This document shows, piece by piece, positions 36,801 through 51,800 of a stretch of DNA of 64,000 nt (its first letter is position 1; every line of letters begins with the position of its first letter). Source of the stretch: Rodentolepis nana. Its lineage: Eukaryota > Platyhelminthes > Cestoda > Cyclophyllidea > Hymenolepididae. The notes beneath the pieces were generated by a model. It searched no databases. It worked only from the letters and a program-made list of their open reading frames with translations, and was not told the origin of the DNA. The DNA is taken from positions 1 to 64,000 of the forward strand of contig UZAE01012019.1 in NCBI GenBank assembly GCA_900617975.1, written 5' to 3'. Position numbers and translations under genes: made by a program.

Positions 36801-39800
36801 ACAATAATTATTTTATTTAACAAAAACACGAGTTAGTTATACATTTTTCCCATCTGAATTTATTTATAAGAAGTTCACTAAATAAATAACCAATAATCAA
36901 GAAATATGCACATTCTAAAATCGATAGTTATGTAGAATTACAACATTATTCCATGTAATTTTATTAGTAAATTTTGGGGAAGCTAATTACGTTTATTTCT
37001 GTTAAGGCCTTACATTCTCATAGATCATAAATCAGGGGAGGGGGGCGGCAATAGAACCCCCAAGCAAAGCTCACACTAATTATAGTTTAGAAAGGCAATT
37101 ATAAAGTGAAAATGTGAACTTAATGTTATTCATACCAGAAGGAAACCCAATTAGAATGTTGATGACAATAAAACGAAATTATGGTCTCGTTCTTACCGAA
37201 GAGCTAGTTTTTCCCGATAATGGCATTCATTATTCTCAAGAGCCTCCGTAACAACACCTTGATTTTGAGATAGTAGTGACCTTAGCTGCAACAAAAGTGT
37301 GCGGTTCTCTTTTTCCAAGTAGGCATTCCGTTTCTCATATTCCTAAATAAAAAAATAAAGAAATTCATCAATTAATAGACAGTGATTATGCTCATTTCTA
37401 ATCTTAAATGTTTGAATTATGACAATTAAAATAATTGCAGCTGCAATTATGGCTTTAAATCACCTAGTACAATATTGGATCAATTTCATGTATATGACTC
37501 GGTTATTATAACTTACAGTATAACAATTGAAAAAAAAAGAAATAGGAAAAAACTTAACAGTTAATTCCGCAAAACAAGGAAAAGAGGATTTAAGAGATAT
37601 TGAGAGTAAAATCGAGATAACAAAGTGGGTTATCGGTTTGTACAATTTTGTTTGGTAGATATTTCATGACCAAAATTTAAAATTTCCGGGTTTCTGAACA
37701 AGCTTTGTCTGTGGTACAGGGTATTCTGAAAATGGAAACTGGCGTTCTGTAATTCCTCTATTAACCAGTATGGATTCACTATCGAACGTGCAAATTCTAA
37801 ATCAATCAGCAATTCACAAGATAAGAATGCTCACCTGTGGAACCTAACTATTTCAAAATGACTTTCGGCATGATGAAAAATTGAATTGTCAATATGGGTA
37901 AAATAAGGACAACATAAAATTCATTCAGCCGAGGTCTTTTACAAGCTCTTATAGATCAATTTATGTATTATGGATAGGTATTAGAGATGCATATGTCGAT
38001 TGGCAATAACTCCTGTCTCTAGCTTGCATTTTGTTCAATATGCTGACTTTTCCATTAATTTAGCAAATCAATATTTACTAGAATGTTAGCTCTTTTTCTT
38101 AGAAGCATTCTATATTGCTCATGAATTTCAACTTGCGAATAAACCAATTCAAAACAAAAGAGCGTGTGTGTATGTGTGCACATGTAATTGAATTAGGAGT
38201 GGGAGTCATTGTTTGTTGTTCTAAATTCAATACCACAAGACGAGCTCATAGCCAGGCACTTGGACTATTGCAGAGCAGAGCAGTGATTCACACTGAATAC
38301 ATGCATTCATGAAGGTACTGCAACACATGCACAATCCGCAGGCAGAGATATTGTCATAGGCAGCCTTTCTGTCTGCCTCGACAATGATAAATGATGCGCA
38401 ATAGACACTGTGATTTCATCATATGAAATCAGTATCACCGCTATAATGTCCAGGCTGGTAATGACTGAGGAAAAATAGATATCTTGTAGCGTAGGCATTT
38501 GGATTCCGAAGATCAAATTCTCGACTTTGTGCCTTTTCTTCAACAATGATGCGATTTAGTAAAGACACGTTTTCTTCTATGTATTTCAGGGTTTCTTTTT
38601 ACTAGACTATTCCTGTGAAATAGTATTTGAAATTTTCGTGAGAGCCTACCCCATATGATTAAACTACTTCAAACCAGTTTCATATTAGAAGATTATGAAT
38701 GTGGGTAGAGGTTTTAAGCTTATAAAAACGTCTGTATTCAACTACTATTGCTACAAATCCGTTTAAATTGCCTACGGTGACTCGATAGGAATTTGATAGG
38801 GTTCGTGAATATATTTATGCATGTGGTTATGAAACGACATCACTTTAAAATTCATTATGACGAAACATGCCCGAAGGTAGACGCAAGGCTCTCTACTTCA
38901 CAGAAGTTGCTCGCATGGTCGGTAGTTTAAAGTTCATATAGTAAACGATAACAGGACAAGGGTAGGCATTACTGACAATGTTTAGAAGTTCAGAAAGCGA
39001 TGCTGATTTTTCTGGGGGGTTTTTTGTGGATACGAGAGAATTGGACACCTTAAACTATTCAACCGTAAAAACACTCCGATAAAAGAGCTAATTTCCCACA
39101 ACTAAAGGACAGACTACTCTTTAACATTTTCATCAAATTCTAAACTCATCGTGTATTTAATCAACTAATCTTATGGCTACACTCGATAGCACATGCTTAG
39201 ACGAAAAGCGTAGCATATTAAATCGAAAAGATTACAACTCCCACCTTCTTCTTCGTTTTGAACTACAAAGTTCACTTTTAGAGTTGTCGAAAATTTGAAG
39301 GATAAAATTATTTAAATAGGAAATATACAACTAAATAAAATCATAAATGTTTTAACCGTTATAGACCCTCTGGTTTCTACCCAAAGCCCTAAACTCTGAG
39401 GAGTACTTTTAACGAAGATTTTCAAATTAATTAACCAAAATGCCAAATATAGAATATATATTTTTAGTTTGAATTATCCATGAGATGACAGTAGTGAGAC
39501 TTTATCACTTGGTGTGAGTATGGTAAAACAATAATAGCAAACTTTAAAGCAAAAAGAACGAATTCCAACAGATTTTTAAGAACCCCGCTAAGAATATTGC
39601 AAACACTTGATTCCACATCGTTCTCGCTTCTTTAGATACTATCGACAATTATTTTACCATTACCTAAAGTCACAAAAAGTAAATATAATTTGTAATTTCA
39701 GAAAATTATAAACAATTTCAATTCAAATCAATAAAAAAATATTTTGCCAATTTCACGGCTTAAGGCGCAAAGCTAATACACCGCATCGGAAAAAAATGTA

Positions 39801-42800
39801 TTCGCATGAATGAGAAAAAAATCATTGGGATTTTCACTCTTCTTTATTTCCAGAATAATAGCAGCTCATAGAAGGATTCAAATTTCCCCAAGTGCAACAA
39901 TGGATTGCAAATCCATTCACAGCGAATGTCGAAAAGATAAACACAGGCACAAGTCTAAAGTTCATTTCGTTCTCATAAAAGGCTTCCGTAACCCAATCTG
40001 CGATGGTAAAAGAAGACATTAAAAGAAAGGAGGATTGTGAGAACTGTTAGTCTCTTCTATATGAAACAATACACTGATAAATATGGATATAAGCCACACC
40101 TAAGAGTGAGAAAGTTCACTTCTGCAACAGCAATCCCACTTAATAATTTGCATAGTATATCAAATATGGGTCTGTGGCGCGTTTAGTAACGTGTACGTCT
40201 TTGAGGGTCGGTGTTAACAGCTTCGTTTAGCATCGGATGACCTCCCATATTTATTAAAGACAAGGTGATTGAATCCAAGTTTCTTACCCAAGAGACTCCA
40301 AAATCCTGAGCTCGTTTCCAAGATAAGCATTACAAAGAACTTTTCTTGAAGAGCTTGGAAGTCAGTTAGCAAATCCAATTACTCCCGAGGATGAAGCAAC
40401 TCTACCCTATATATTAAAAGGGGTAGGGAAATCTATCTGGTTTCATAAGACTGGAAACAAGAAATAATACAAAATGGCATGACCGGATGGGAAGGACAAT
40501 GGTGCGCAAAAGCGGGTGACTCACTATCTGACCAATTTCGACACGCCCTAGGCGAAATCACCAGCGGTCACACCCAAGATGAGGAAGACGGCTGCTCAAT
40601 GGTATTGCCCATAGCATGGCACTAAGTGAATCGACAGTAGCAACAAATTTTTGACGGTCAATAGGAAAAGAATTATCGTAATTGCTTAGGGCGGATAGTG
40701 GCTGTAAACGGCATCAGCCAATGGAATAATTTAACTTCGGTCAAATGTCAGAGATCGCAATGATTTCAGAAGATGTAGCTTAGCATCAATAGCACCAATT
40801 TTCATTTAAATAAATTTATTAAAAAAATAAACAAGCAATGAGAGCATTTAATGGGGGAAAGAAAAGTTATATAAATTTAAGTCGAAACACAATGAAACCT
40901 TTGCTTAAAACAAGATAAAGTTTTCCGAAAATCTGACCCGTTTAACAAAATAATACAAATGCCAATTTAATCAAGATTCCTGGGGAAAAAATAATTCAAA
41001 ATAGCAATGCCAATTTTCGCTGAACGTCCCATTAATATCTGATCACTTAATTAATTATATAATACTACTGAAGTGGAAATAACATGGATTGGGACCTGAT
41101 TTATTCAAGGGCCACCCACGTCCACTTTCAACTAACAACAAAATAGCATTTATTTGCGCGATTATTAGTAAAATAGAATAAATTTCAACTTCTTAGAAGA
41201 TGGTATTGGGGGAAGACAATGGAGGTTTACCTTCAGTAGACTATAGACAGCATTTCAGGAGAAAATGAAACGAAAAGGACATAAACGTTTGCAAAACGAA
41301 GCCCTCCAAATAATTTAAACCGCTTCAACTACTTGAACAATGCTGTAATCTGTGGACCAGATAGTACAGCATACGGTAGGTATATGTATTTAAGCCGACA
41401 CATTATTGGTGGCAGATGCAAATAGTTAGGTTGTCAGACGAGGGATGGACCAGTGTACCAGTTGTGAACTAATATCACTTTGATGGTATTGGTGTCAAGA
41501 GAGGTGATTGTCATAATGAGAGACAATAACAAGTTGTGTTATGGATGAAAAATTTTTCCAAAAAAATGTAGTAGGTTCGGGAAAAAACATTGACTGACAG
41601 GCTGACTAATTCCATTCCTCCAATACTCCACGCTATTCATGATTAATCACCCTGGCTTAAACGGAGCTATAGAATCTATTGAAAGCGATTTTCAACTTTA
41701 GCACACCAGTAAGATTAATTTAAGGAGTATGTTTTAAGCAGACAAAGCTTTTAGCGTTTTCAAGCCAATTTCAAGGATTTCGACTGGAGTTGTGCGTAGG
41801 CATAATACAATTAGATCAACAAACAAGAGGAAATTTTGACTCTACTTCACACATCCAATCGATTTTGTCAATAGTAAATAACTTCTCAGATTAAAAATTT
41901 GAACGCAATACTTGGAATATCCTCCAAGAAGTATGCATTAAGATCAAGTCTACGCAGTTTCCAGTGATCCCAGTACATAGAGACAACAAAATTATTTATA
42001 TGAGAATTCACTTTCGAGTCATTAAATTATTGTAAATCATCAATCAGCTAGCATGGAAAATCATTTTAGTAAACGGAACTCCACAAGCGAATTTAGAGAA
42101 AAAACTAATCCAAACTCTCACTGCACCGACGGTGACTGCCAGTGTGATTGCCAATAACCATTAACAGATTTATTTCTCACTGCACATCACTCAACTTCAC
42201 TGTTAAGAATGTAGTTAGCACAGTGCCATAAGCTGTTGATATGGTCACTTACCTTGAGAAAGTCTCTGCAATGCTCTAGGTCATGTTGGGTTGATTTCAG
42301 CAGTTCATTCACCTCATCGTTCTCCCTCGTGAGCGAAGCTATGCGTGATTTCGCCTCCGAAACTTGAAGAAGGGCCGCTCTGACAGCTTCGTTAGTAGCA
42401 GTCTGCATTTGACCTACCATTGGTGGGGTATTTACACCTTGGTGAGTGACACGAGTCATCTTAGGACCGACTCCGTTCTCAACACCTGCAACAAGAAGAG
42501 GGTGAGGATAACAATGATGCAATGATCACTAAATTTTCCAGTTTACTAGTGCTTCTAATGGTACTTTGTAACTATACCCCCCCCCCTCCTCCCCTTAGTT
42601 GGTAGTACCTTTCGATCCTAACACGTTAGGCACCTACATTTTTTCCACTCCTCAGACCTAGTCAGACTATGTAAATTAGATGAAGGATGGAACATTTTGG
42701 AGAACTTTTTGTACGCATTTTTTTGCGTGCGCATTTGCTTGAATCCGAAACAAACGAGGCACCAATTGCCTTTTTTCTCCCTCCAAAACGAAAATTAAAA

Positions 42801-45800
42801 CAAAACCGCGACGCTAATGAACCGACGCGACATGTCTTGATGCGAAAAAATTTCGTCCATTTACCGGCAAAATTTAACAATTAAAAGCTAAATTCGTTTG
42901 TAAATCCAAAATCTTCTGTATCTTCCCCCCCCCCCCCCCCCCCCCCCCCCCCACCCCAATTCTCAGCATGTGAGATTGCAACACCAAATTGCAAACGGCT
43001 CAAGTAAGTGAGTGTGAGTGAAATTTAAACGAATTGGCGCCTCTGATAATTCGAGGGAGGAAGAAGGGGTGTGTGAAGGGAACATTACCTGATGGCTGAA
43101 TTCTGCTTGGTTGTACGACACTTAATTGGAGAGGTGTTCCAAACTGATTGTATACTCTGTAGAGACGAGAACCTCCATTTAAAATCGGTTCTGGTTGACA
43201 TTCGCTCGATGTCTGGCACTCGGTTTCCTTATAGGACTGCAAATCAAACAATTTGAAACATTTTATGATTTCAATTGACCAAAGGTGGAAATTGGATTAT
43301 TCATCTCGTAGCTTTAAGACAACCCAATAACTAATTTTGAAATATTTTATCATCCTTTTAGTTCGAGCACAGTAGAATTTGGATAAATATTGTATTTGAG
43401 AAAGTATTTCCAAATTCAAGTAAGCCTGTTAATTTAATCACTTATATTCTACGTTCTACCAATGTATGATGATAAGATACAGAGTCAGCATCTTCTTCGA
43501 GGACTGCAACAATACCATCTCCAGATTGGAATCCCTTCTTAGAGAGAGGTACAATGGGTGAGAAGGCTGCAAACTGGTACCTCCATATAGATCGTGTCTC
43601 GCTTAGGAAGCCAATTAAAACCTTCTTTAGATACAACCTTTTATTGCGCTCTAATTTGAAGTGAAATTTTTCTTACCAAATTCTCAGCAGCCATTACTAA
43701 GCATTCACTGCAAACATCCTTCATTGTCGATAAAAGTGAGAATGTTTGCCCATTGAATGGCTAAGAAAGCACCATCTAACCACAAAACCCTTTCAAGTAA
43801 CATCGTTCTATTCTTAGAGATACTAGTTCTGCTACACGTATTTCTTGACGCGTAATTCGATAAAATCACCTGCATAATGTTCATGAATATGGTCAGTGTT
43901 TGTTAGTATTAATTGTCACAATGCATTTAATAAGTTAAAAAAAATTACTTTGGGCAGTAAAACCTAATCATGCCTTAAAGAATTGTCTAACCAAATAAAA
44001 GTACCTTCAATTACCCTTTTGGAATTACTAACGGTTAAATTTTCAAATTTTCATACATACGAGCGATGTTGAATACAAGAGTTTCAGAAACTCATTATTG
44101 GAAATGCTAAGAGTACCCATACTTAAACTGGAAAAAAGATACCCTGATTTTATACAAATGAACCACTCATTCCATCCCTCCACTTGACTAATAATGTAGC
44201 TCTTTGTCAACAACCACTATAGACAAGATATTTGGACAGGCGAGAATTTAATTGGGGGGGGGGAGGGGGTGGAGGAGAATGGGGGTGTAATTGATGGGAT
44301 TTAAACTATCTCATTCTTCACCGCTCGGCCAAGAAAAATACGTGTTGCTGTTTCCTTAAGGATATTTTCAAGAGACGTCGAGTGTGATATTTTGATATGT
44401 ACCATTATAGTCGCCTTAAACCAGCAAGAAATTAGATACTGGAAGTCCTTGTTGACCGCCATTCTTGACAAAGGGTAAATGCGTTCACGGGGAGATAATG
44501 ATTGCTCACCTTTCTCCAAACACTTACTTACACTTGGAGGCTCCTACTTCATTGATTCGAAGTGATGACTTACGATTTTAGAGACAGGAAGCGAAAGCGT
44601 CGGCTATTTTAACTTTGGCAGTTCGAAAAAACAGACAAACCACATTGGCACCTTAATCAAGTTGGCATAATCTGGACATGGTATAAGTTTCCCTTCTTGA
44701 GGATTCAAAAAAAGTTTTGGAAATAGGAACTAGACTTTTTCTTTGCCAATCAAAGGTGGTTTGAAAAATTCATTACTGGATTCGCACCACTGAGTTTCAA
44801 TACGAAAACTCAAAATAAACCTCGCCTACAATACATAAATAAATATAATTTGATCATTTATATTACTAGTTTAGTTTGAATTGATTGAATCATTGATTTA
44901 TAATTACAGCAACCGTAACGACTAATTTCGTAAAATTTTCTGCCATTGGTTGAGAAGTCGTTGCGACTTACATAGAGACCAGAGGTCTGAGTGTACTTAG
45001 CGGCTTGATCTGGTTTGCGTTCAGGTTGATCCATGTCACGGCCAATATTCGTCTTTAGCTCTTGATACATTGCGTCGGTGAGAATATCACGCAATGACTC
45101 GGCACTGTCCTGAAAGGTCGACTGCGCTGATTGCATACGCGTTCTCAATCCATTCGAAGATTGCTCAAACGCTCTCTCGTCTATCCCCGGTAGGATATTC
45201 TCCGTTTGCACAAGCACTGGCCGTGTGTTACGTTTCTTCTGTCTAATGGAAAAATAATAAAATTAAAAAAACAGATAATTTTTTTAAAAATATTTTCCAT
45301 TGGGATAGCGAAAAAGCAAAATTAAATATTTTAAATATTAACATGTGCCGTAACGTATCCTATAAAAACACATTTTACCTTCTAGTAGTGGGAAAAAATA
45401 ATTATGAAATGATTAAAATGATATTGTAGAAGGACAATTACGTATATTTTCATCACTATCGAAAAGGATAATTTTATTTTTATTATTAACATAACTAATG
45501 ACTAAAGAGTTCAAATAATTCAGAACATGCAAACTAGTTTGCTTTGTTTCTTTTAAATCTACTATTATATCTTACGTCTTTTCCTCCAAATCGGCTATTT
45601 TCTTGTCGTTTTCTCGGATGGCAGTGATGACATCGAGAATTGCCTGTTCAAGATCTACCATGAGACATTCAACACGACAGCCGATGTTGTCATGATCTTT
45701 ACTAGACTGGATAGGTGACGGTTGTGTCTTCTCAATCCCACTGATGGAGTCAAGTTTAGATCGAATTCGCTCCAATTGGGATGAGCAATTTTCAACTGTC

Positions 45801-48800
45801 TGCTCCAGTTCCTATTTGAAAAAAAATAGGACAGAGTACAAATGCAAGCATGACCAAAATATACTTTGCAACAAAACAGCCTGAACTATCCAAACTGCCA
45901 TTTTAATAACGTATAATAATTTAATGTAAGATGCGCATCTTATTTTTAGAGGTAAAGAAAAAAGATTCCGATTTTTTGTTCATTGGAAGTACACAAAGTA
46001 GGTGAAAAAAACCAGCACAACAGGAGCAGAGGTCACATTGGAAAAACAAATTAAAATAGAACATCAAGCGAGTCCTACTTCTCTTGACACTCTGATTTCA
46101 TTTAGTCATTGATCCCTAATCTCGCCTTCTCAATAGTCACCACATTTATAGCCAAGACCAGGAAGTTGACGTGACCCATGACATTTTTTAACGCAACATA
46201 ATTAGCTAAAGTTCACTTAAGTTGAGATCTATTAGCAGTGATGGTGTGTTTGAGACCCCACATCGGTGACACTGAAAAGTTTAACAGTACTTCTACCTTA
46301 CAATTAAAAGGGGCCATAGCCAATTATATGCTCGCATGTCCGGGGGTTGCCGATGTCCTGACCAGACGGACGTGTCCTTAAAAAATGTCAAGGTCAAACA
46401 TTTTAAAAGCCCGGAGAGGAAAGAGATTTTGAATTGGAGTGACGTGAAGGTTGTTTTTTAACCTCCACTTATTTTGTCACATTAATACCAACTCCTCCCA
46501 GAATCGAGATTTACAAAGTCAATTTAGTAGTTGATCTCAATAAAGCAAAAGAAAATGTATTTACATCAAATGGCAGGCGTTTTGATAGTTATCACTAGCC
46601 CTTTAGCTGACTTCGAGAGGGAGAGCAGAAAAGTGATTTAAAGATGTAAAAGAAGATAGAAATGACGTTGTAAGGAGGGGGGTAATTCTTACTTCGTGAT
46701 AGAGGGCTGAGAAGTAGTGTCATTTCGAAGAACAGTCCCTTTTCCATTAAGTCAACTTGGATATCTATCCCTTAATTATTGGTATAGTATTTCCAATTGC
46801 TGAAAATGATAAATTTATGCTAACTGTTTCGGTCTGTTGCGGTAGCTGTTAATGGATCATTTCACGTACATCCCACCAAGTGCACATAAGAAATTCCCGA
46901 AGAGCCTCACCAAGCTTGGCTTAGCTAGTGGAATGGAAATTTGATTTTGAGACAAGCATTGTTGTCTTCCTCTAGTAGCTCCGTCGCAATCGATCCACTT
47001 CACAATAAACAATTCGGTGCTAATTAAGAGCTATTCTTTGTCTCCACAACAAAGCTGTTGCGACGGCACCCGAATCCTCATCCTATTCAGTTTATGGATG
47101 AGGTTAAAGCATGACTCCGCACTTGACCATGGTCATATGAGTTTCTACGATAACTATTTCATCAAGATTTGCTGGTCATCCGAATTTCCAATTGCCTTAT
47201 TGAATTCTTGTTAACCAAAATTTGCAAAATCTAGGCACTTAACCATAGGTTTCGTAATGGTCGTAGTAACCTTGCCCATGTTCAAGCCCATGTGAAAAAA
47301 GCACCAGGCAACGTCTGACGTTTTTTGAGTTAAACATTTTTTCCTCTAGCGATAAAATAGTTGAACTGCTAGTAGATGAGAGAAAAGCTTGCATAATGCT
47401 CTCCTTTTATCGGGTTTGGTCATAAAGTGAACTCAAATATCTGCTTATATAACGCGTGATTTCTTATCTGCACTCCTAATATACGAATGAATCATGTAAT
47501 TAAGATGCAATTTCCCATCAAATCAACATGTAATCAGCCAATGTCTATTTGCCTGTCTGACAAATAAGTAAATACTGGGGTTTAATGAAGCGTTCACCTT
47601 TTGTGGACTTCATTGATCTCTAATATGTTAAAAAAGTCTAATCGAGATTCAGAAAACTGCCATATGGAAATTTTATAACGAATCCCCCAACTTAGTAACT
47701 GGCAAAAATCGAGGACATGAACTCACCTGGGGATCTAGTGGTCAAAACCGGAAATTTGCCCTTTGGAACAGTGAGGTAGAGACCCATTTCGTAAGAAAGT
47801 GGAAAACCCTGAGACTTCATATTTCCTCTGATGATCTGACTTTATTCTCAACTTCCCCTCCACCTTCACCCATTAATGTCAGATTTACCTACTATCAGAT
47901 GTTTGCCCATGATTGAATAATTATACAATTATCATAGTTATCTGCATATTTAGAATAGATGCCAACAGAAATGGTAACTAAGACAGAATAGGCTTACATT
48001 TTTCACGTATGCACACATTGATTTTAGGTGATCACTCATGACAGCCAGGCCACTGTGTATCAGTACTGAGGTTGTGAACTCAAATGGCATTCCTGCTAAT
48101 CCAATAACTGGAATGATCTATCAAGCTCTATAGTAAGATCACTAAATTCTAGCAGTTCTCAGTACAATATGTACATGAAGGTGAAAGCACCAAGGGATGT
48201 GGTATAGGAGAATCATATAAACTGCTCATTGTCGTAAGATCCGGGGTGTGCGATAGACTTACCTCCACGTGGTGAACCCTGGGAAATGTATACTCCCACG
48301 GTAAAAAGTCTATAAACCGGCAGTTGACTTCTGACTTCAAGCTACCATCACCCCACTGTATGTCATATTCGACCCCTTCCAAAGTAGTATTATTACCTTT
48401 TCTCTGCCTTTGTGTCTATCCGTCTCTTTTACACCTGTGAATCACTCTTCTCTTCCCTCTTTCGAATTTTTCTCACTTTGATGTTCCTTCCCTCCGTGGC
48501 GCCCAAAGTCAGCTAAAGGGCTAATGATAGCTACAAAAATGCCTGCCATTTGATATAAATAAATTTTCGTAAAATCCTTTTGCTTGCTCAAGCTTGAACG
48601 AAAAATGAAATGAAGTACTAAGACAAGATCTCCATATTATAAGCAACTGATTAATAAGCACTGCTTATATATGACAGATCATGAAGTACGAATTTTGGAA
48701 TGCGGTCTAGTCATTAACTTAATCAGCTGCAACTCAAATTCAAATAAAAGAAATGAAGTAGGCCTATTTGATAACCTAACTATTCTCTCAACATTTTGCC

Positions 48801-51800
48801 AACCTCCTCTCCACTATCAGCTACTAAACTTACGTACTCAGTTCAATCTGCTGATCAGACAATGCTAAGCTTTGAATATATACCAAGACTTTTGAGTACC
48901 AACCCATTGATACTAACTGCATATTTACCTACAAACACTGTTAGACGCAGCGTCATCAGCATCGTGAATGGTTCAAATAATGCCAAAAATTTCCTTTAAT
49001 TGTCTTCTCTTTCCATATCCTTTGACCTCCATTTTTACGTGATTAACAATAGGACTATTTTCTGCAAGATGTCAGTCATAAAAATGTGATTTTTGTTCTG
49101 ATTGAAACTTAAAATTTGATTGAAATGAATGGAGAAAGGATTGGATTTCAAGGAGGATTTAGGACGAGGTTAAAAAGGGGAAGGAGTGAACTAGAGAAGT
49201 CTTTATAAAAAGGTCATCAAATTTTACGATCGGACACCACAGCACATGAACGGTCAACCTGTCCATCACAAGACCAAATGGGGCACGATGACTAATCATT
49301 TCACCGACCGTTTCTGATTCTAAATTCGACACCATTAAAGCCAACCCCATTAGCCTCATGTCAATCTCCCTCTCAGCTTTGGGCCATATCAGGTTTGAAC
49401 CAGTGTCTACGTTCTTACACAAAAATAATATACAAATGAGAATCTAAGACGTTTCGAAAACTAGTTTTTTTGCATTCTTTTAGACAGTTGACCTTAGTAG
49501 GTGACGCGTAAAACGCAATTACCGTATTGATTTGACACACATGAATTGAAAATTTTAGAAATTTGCAAGTAGGAAGAGACATAGGTGCGACAATCGACTT
49601 AAGTGTACACTTCAAGGTTATGTGAAGAATAACTTCACGCAACAAAGATCTCCAGTCGTCTGTAATGAGCAAAACTGGGAAAAGTTATTGACACACTCTG
49701 AAGATTGGGAACTTGCCAAATGATTGCAAAAACAGTGATGGATCGTCATGGAAATACACACTCTGATGGAATAAAAAATCATTAAGAGCTGTGGTTTCTC
49801 ATGCCGTTGGAGAAACTACGCGAAAAATTCTGATGTACTTTTCGAAGTTCAAATGGACTCCCACTTTCGACGAAGTCCATCCGCACTTATCTTTAAGCAA
49901 TCTCTCTTTAAAAAATTATAAATTTCTTAAAAGTATCCACCTTCAATGAAGGTTAAGTCTTTACCTATTGTCTTTTCAGACAATATATATTAATTATGGA
50001 TTTGGGGAAAAGGGAGATTCAAGCTTGTAGATCCGGACAAGAAATGTATGATAATCAATAACAAAATGTGAATACACAAAAATAATGCTGATAGTGCACG
50101 CATTTAGAGCATGAGCTTACTTCATTTTAATGACAAATTGAACAGTATTCAATCGTCCCAGTTGTAGATTATTGTTTAGGGAACTATATCTAACTCAGGT
50201 TCTGCCTATGAAATAAGGCACTCCACGATGGTATTACGATGGATGCCTTATTCTCACACCCTCTCAATATTCCATCACCCATTTTCTTCATCCAATTTTT
50301 TGTTAACGTTTTCGTCATCTTTCATCGTCTTCAGCCAACTTGGTTCAGAGGCCTTGCAGTTCTATTAATTCTATCCTCTGGACCTGGGTAAATCGTTGAT
50401 GTCTGGTGTTAGTCTTAAATCAAACAACATAAATTTCACCTCCACTTGAAATTGGAGAGATTTCGATTCCGTCGGATTAATGAAGGCCTCATCATCAAGA
50501 ACTCATCACGAATGACAAAAAATGATGGGAATGTCAAATAGAAAATAATTCCTCCCACAAAACCTATCGTTGCTAACCTGGGGAAAATCAGCTATAGAGT
50601 TCACCTAACTTTCAAATTAAAAAATTCTCTTTTTATTGTGCCTTGGTTATCTATTTTTGATATAGTAAAGAACACCTCCATAATTAACCCATTCTGAACT
50701 CTGGGAATGCACTATTGACAACGTTTGACACAAAATCATCTTCCTACCTATCACACCTGACTCCCGCAGATAGGCGTTGAGTGTCACTGACCTTAAGAAA
50801 ACCAAACACTCAGTCTCTCGTTTCGTCAAATTTTTTGCCTTATCTCAATAAGTGCATCCTGTTTTCTTTACACTCTCGATATAAATCCAGAAAGGTTATA
50901 AAAGTACCTTTGCGATTGACGATCATTTCTTTACGGTTCTCCTAACCTACATTAGAGGTTGACTAAAACACTAATTCAATTGAAAATATGACCGTAGAGA
51001 TTGATCCTCGTGCCTACCAATTCCCTTATTGGGTAACATTCCAATCCCGATTTTTTTGTTAAAAAGAACAACCAGTTCAATCAGTTCTGTAATAATTCTG
51101 AAACCTCTGGACTAGAGTGGTCAGTAGGGAGGGCGGTTGTAGATGAAAAGGATTAGCTCATACATGATGCAGTCATATTCAAAATAACCCCCCCCCCACA
51201 CACATACACACACACACACCTTTTCCCATAAGATAACAGTTATCTCTTTCATTTAAGTCAACTGAATACATTTTTCAGCGCACCGAATGAGCGATATGCA
51301 AAAAAAGCACGATTCGTTTTTAAATTATGCAGATGTTCCAGCTCCATCAAACAAGGAAGTGGCGTTCCACAAAACAAGGAAAAAAAAGAATAAATAATAG
51401 CATTATTCACCGAGGAAGTAATTTGCATGAGTTAACTTTACTCACTGAATGTATGCGAGAGTAATTTATCTGGGCAGCGTGGAGAGAAAATTTAAAAGAT
51501 TTTAATGCAAATTGTGGACACATAAGGAATAGCATGTTTGAACAGAATTTTAAGTAAACAAGGAGCTGCCTTGAATTCAAGAAAAATCTGTGCTTTTAAA
51601 GGCTCATAAAGTAGGTGAAAGAATACATCAGACCCCAGGGTAAAATAAAGCATGCATTTCGAAAAAGAAAGTGCTATTGCTCACAAACCCCATCATAACC
51701 GAGCAAAGCATAGAAATTGAGCGGAATTTTAGACGTGAAGTAGAATCTAGCGAGTTTTACAGTTGTAATCATGCAACGTCTCCACTGGAAGCTTGAAAAG

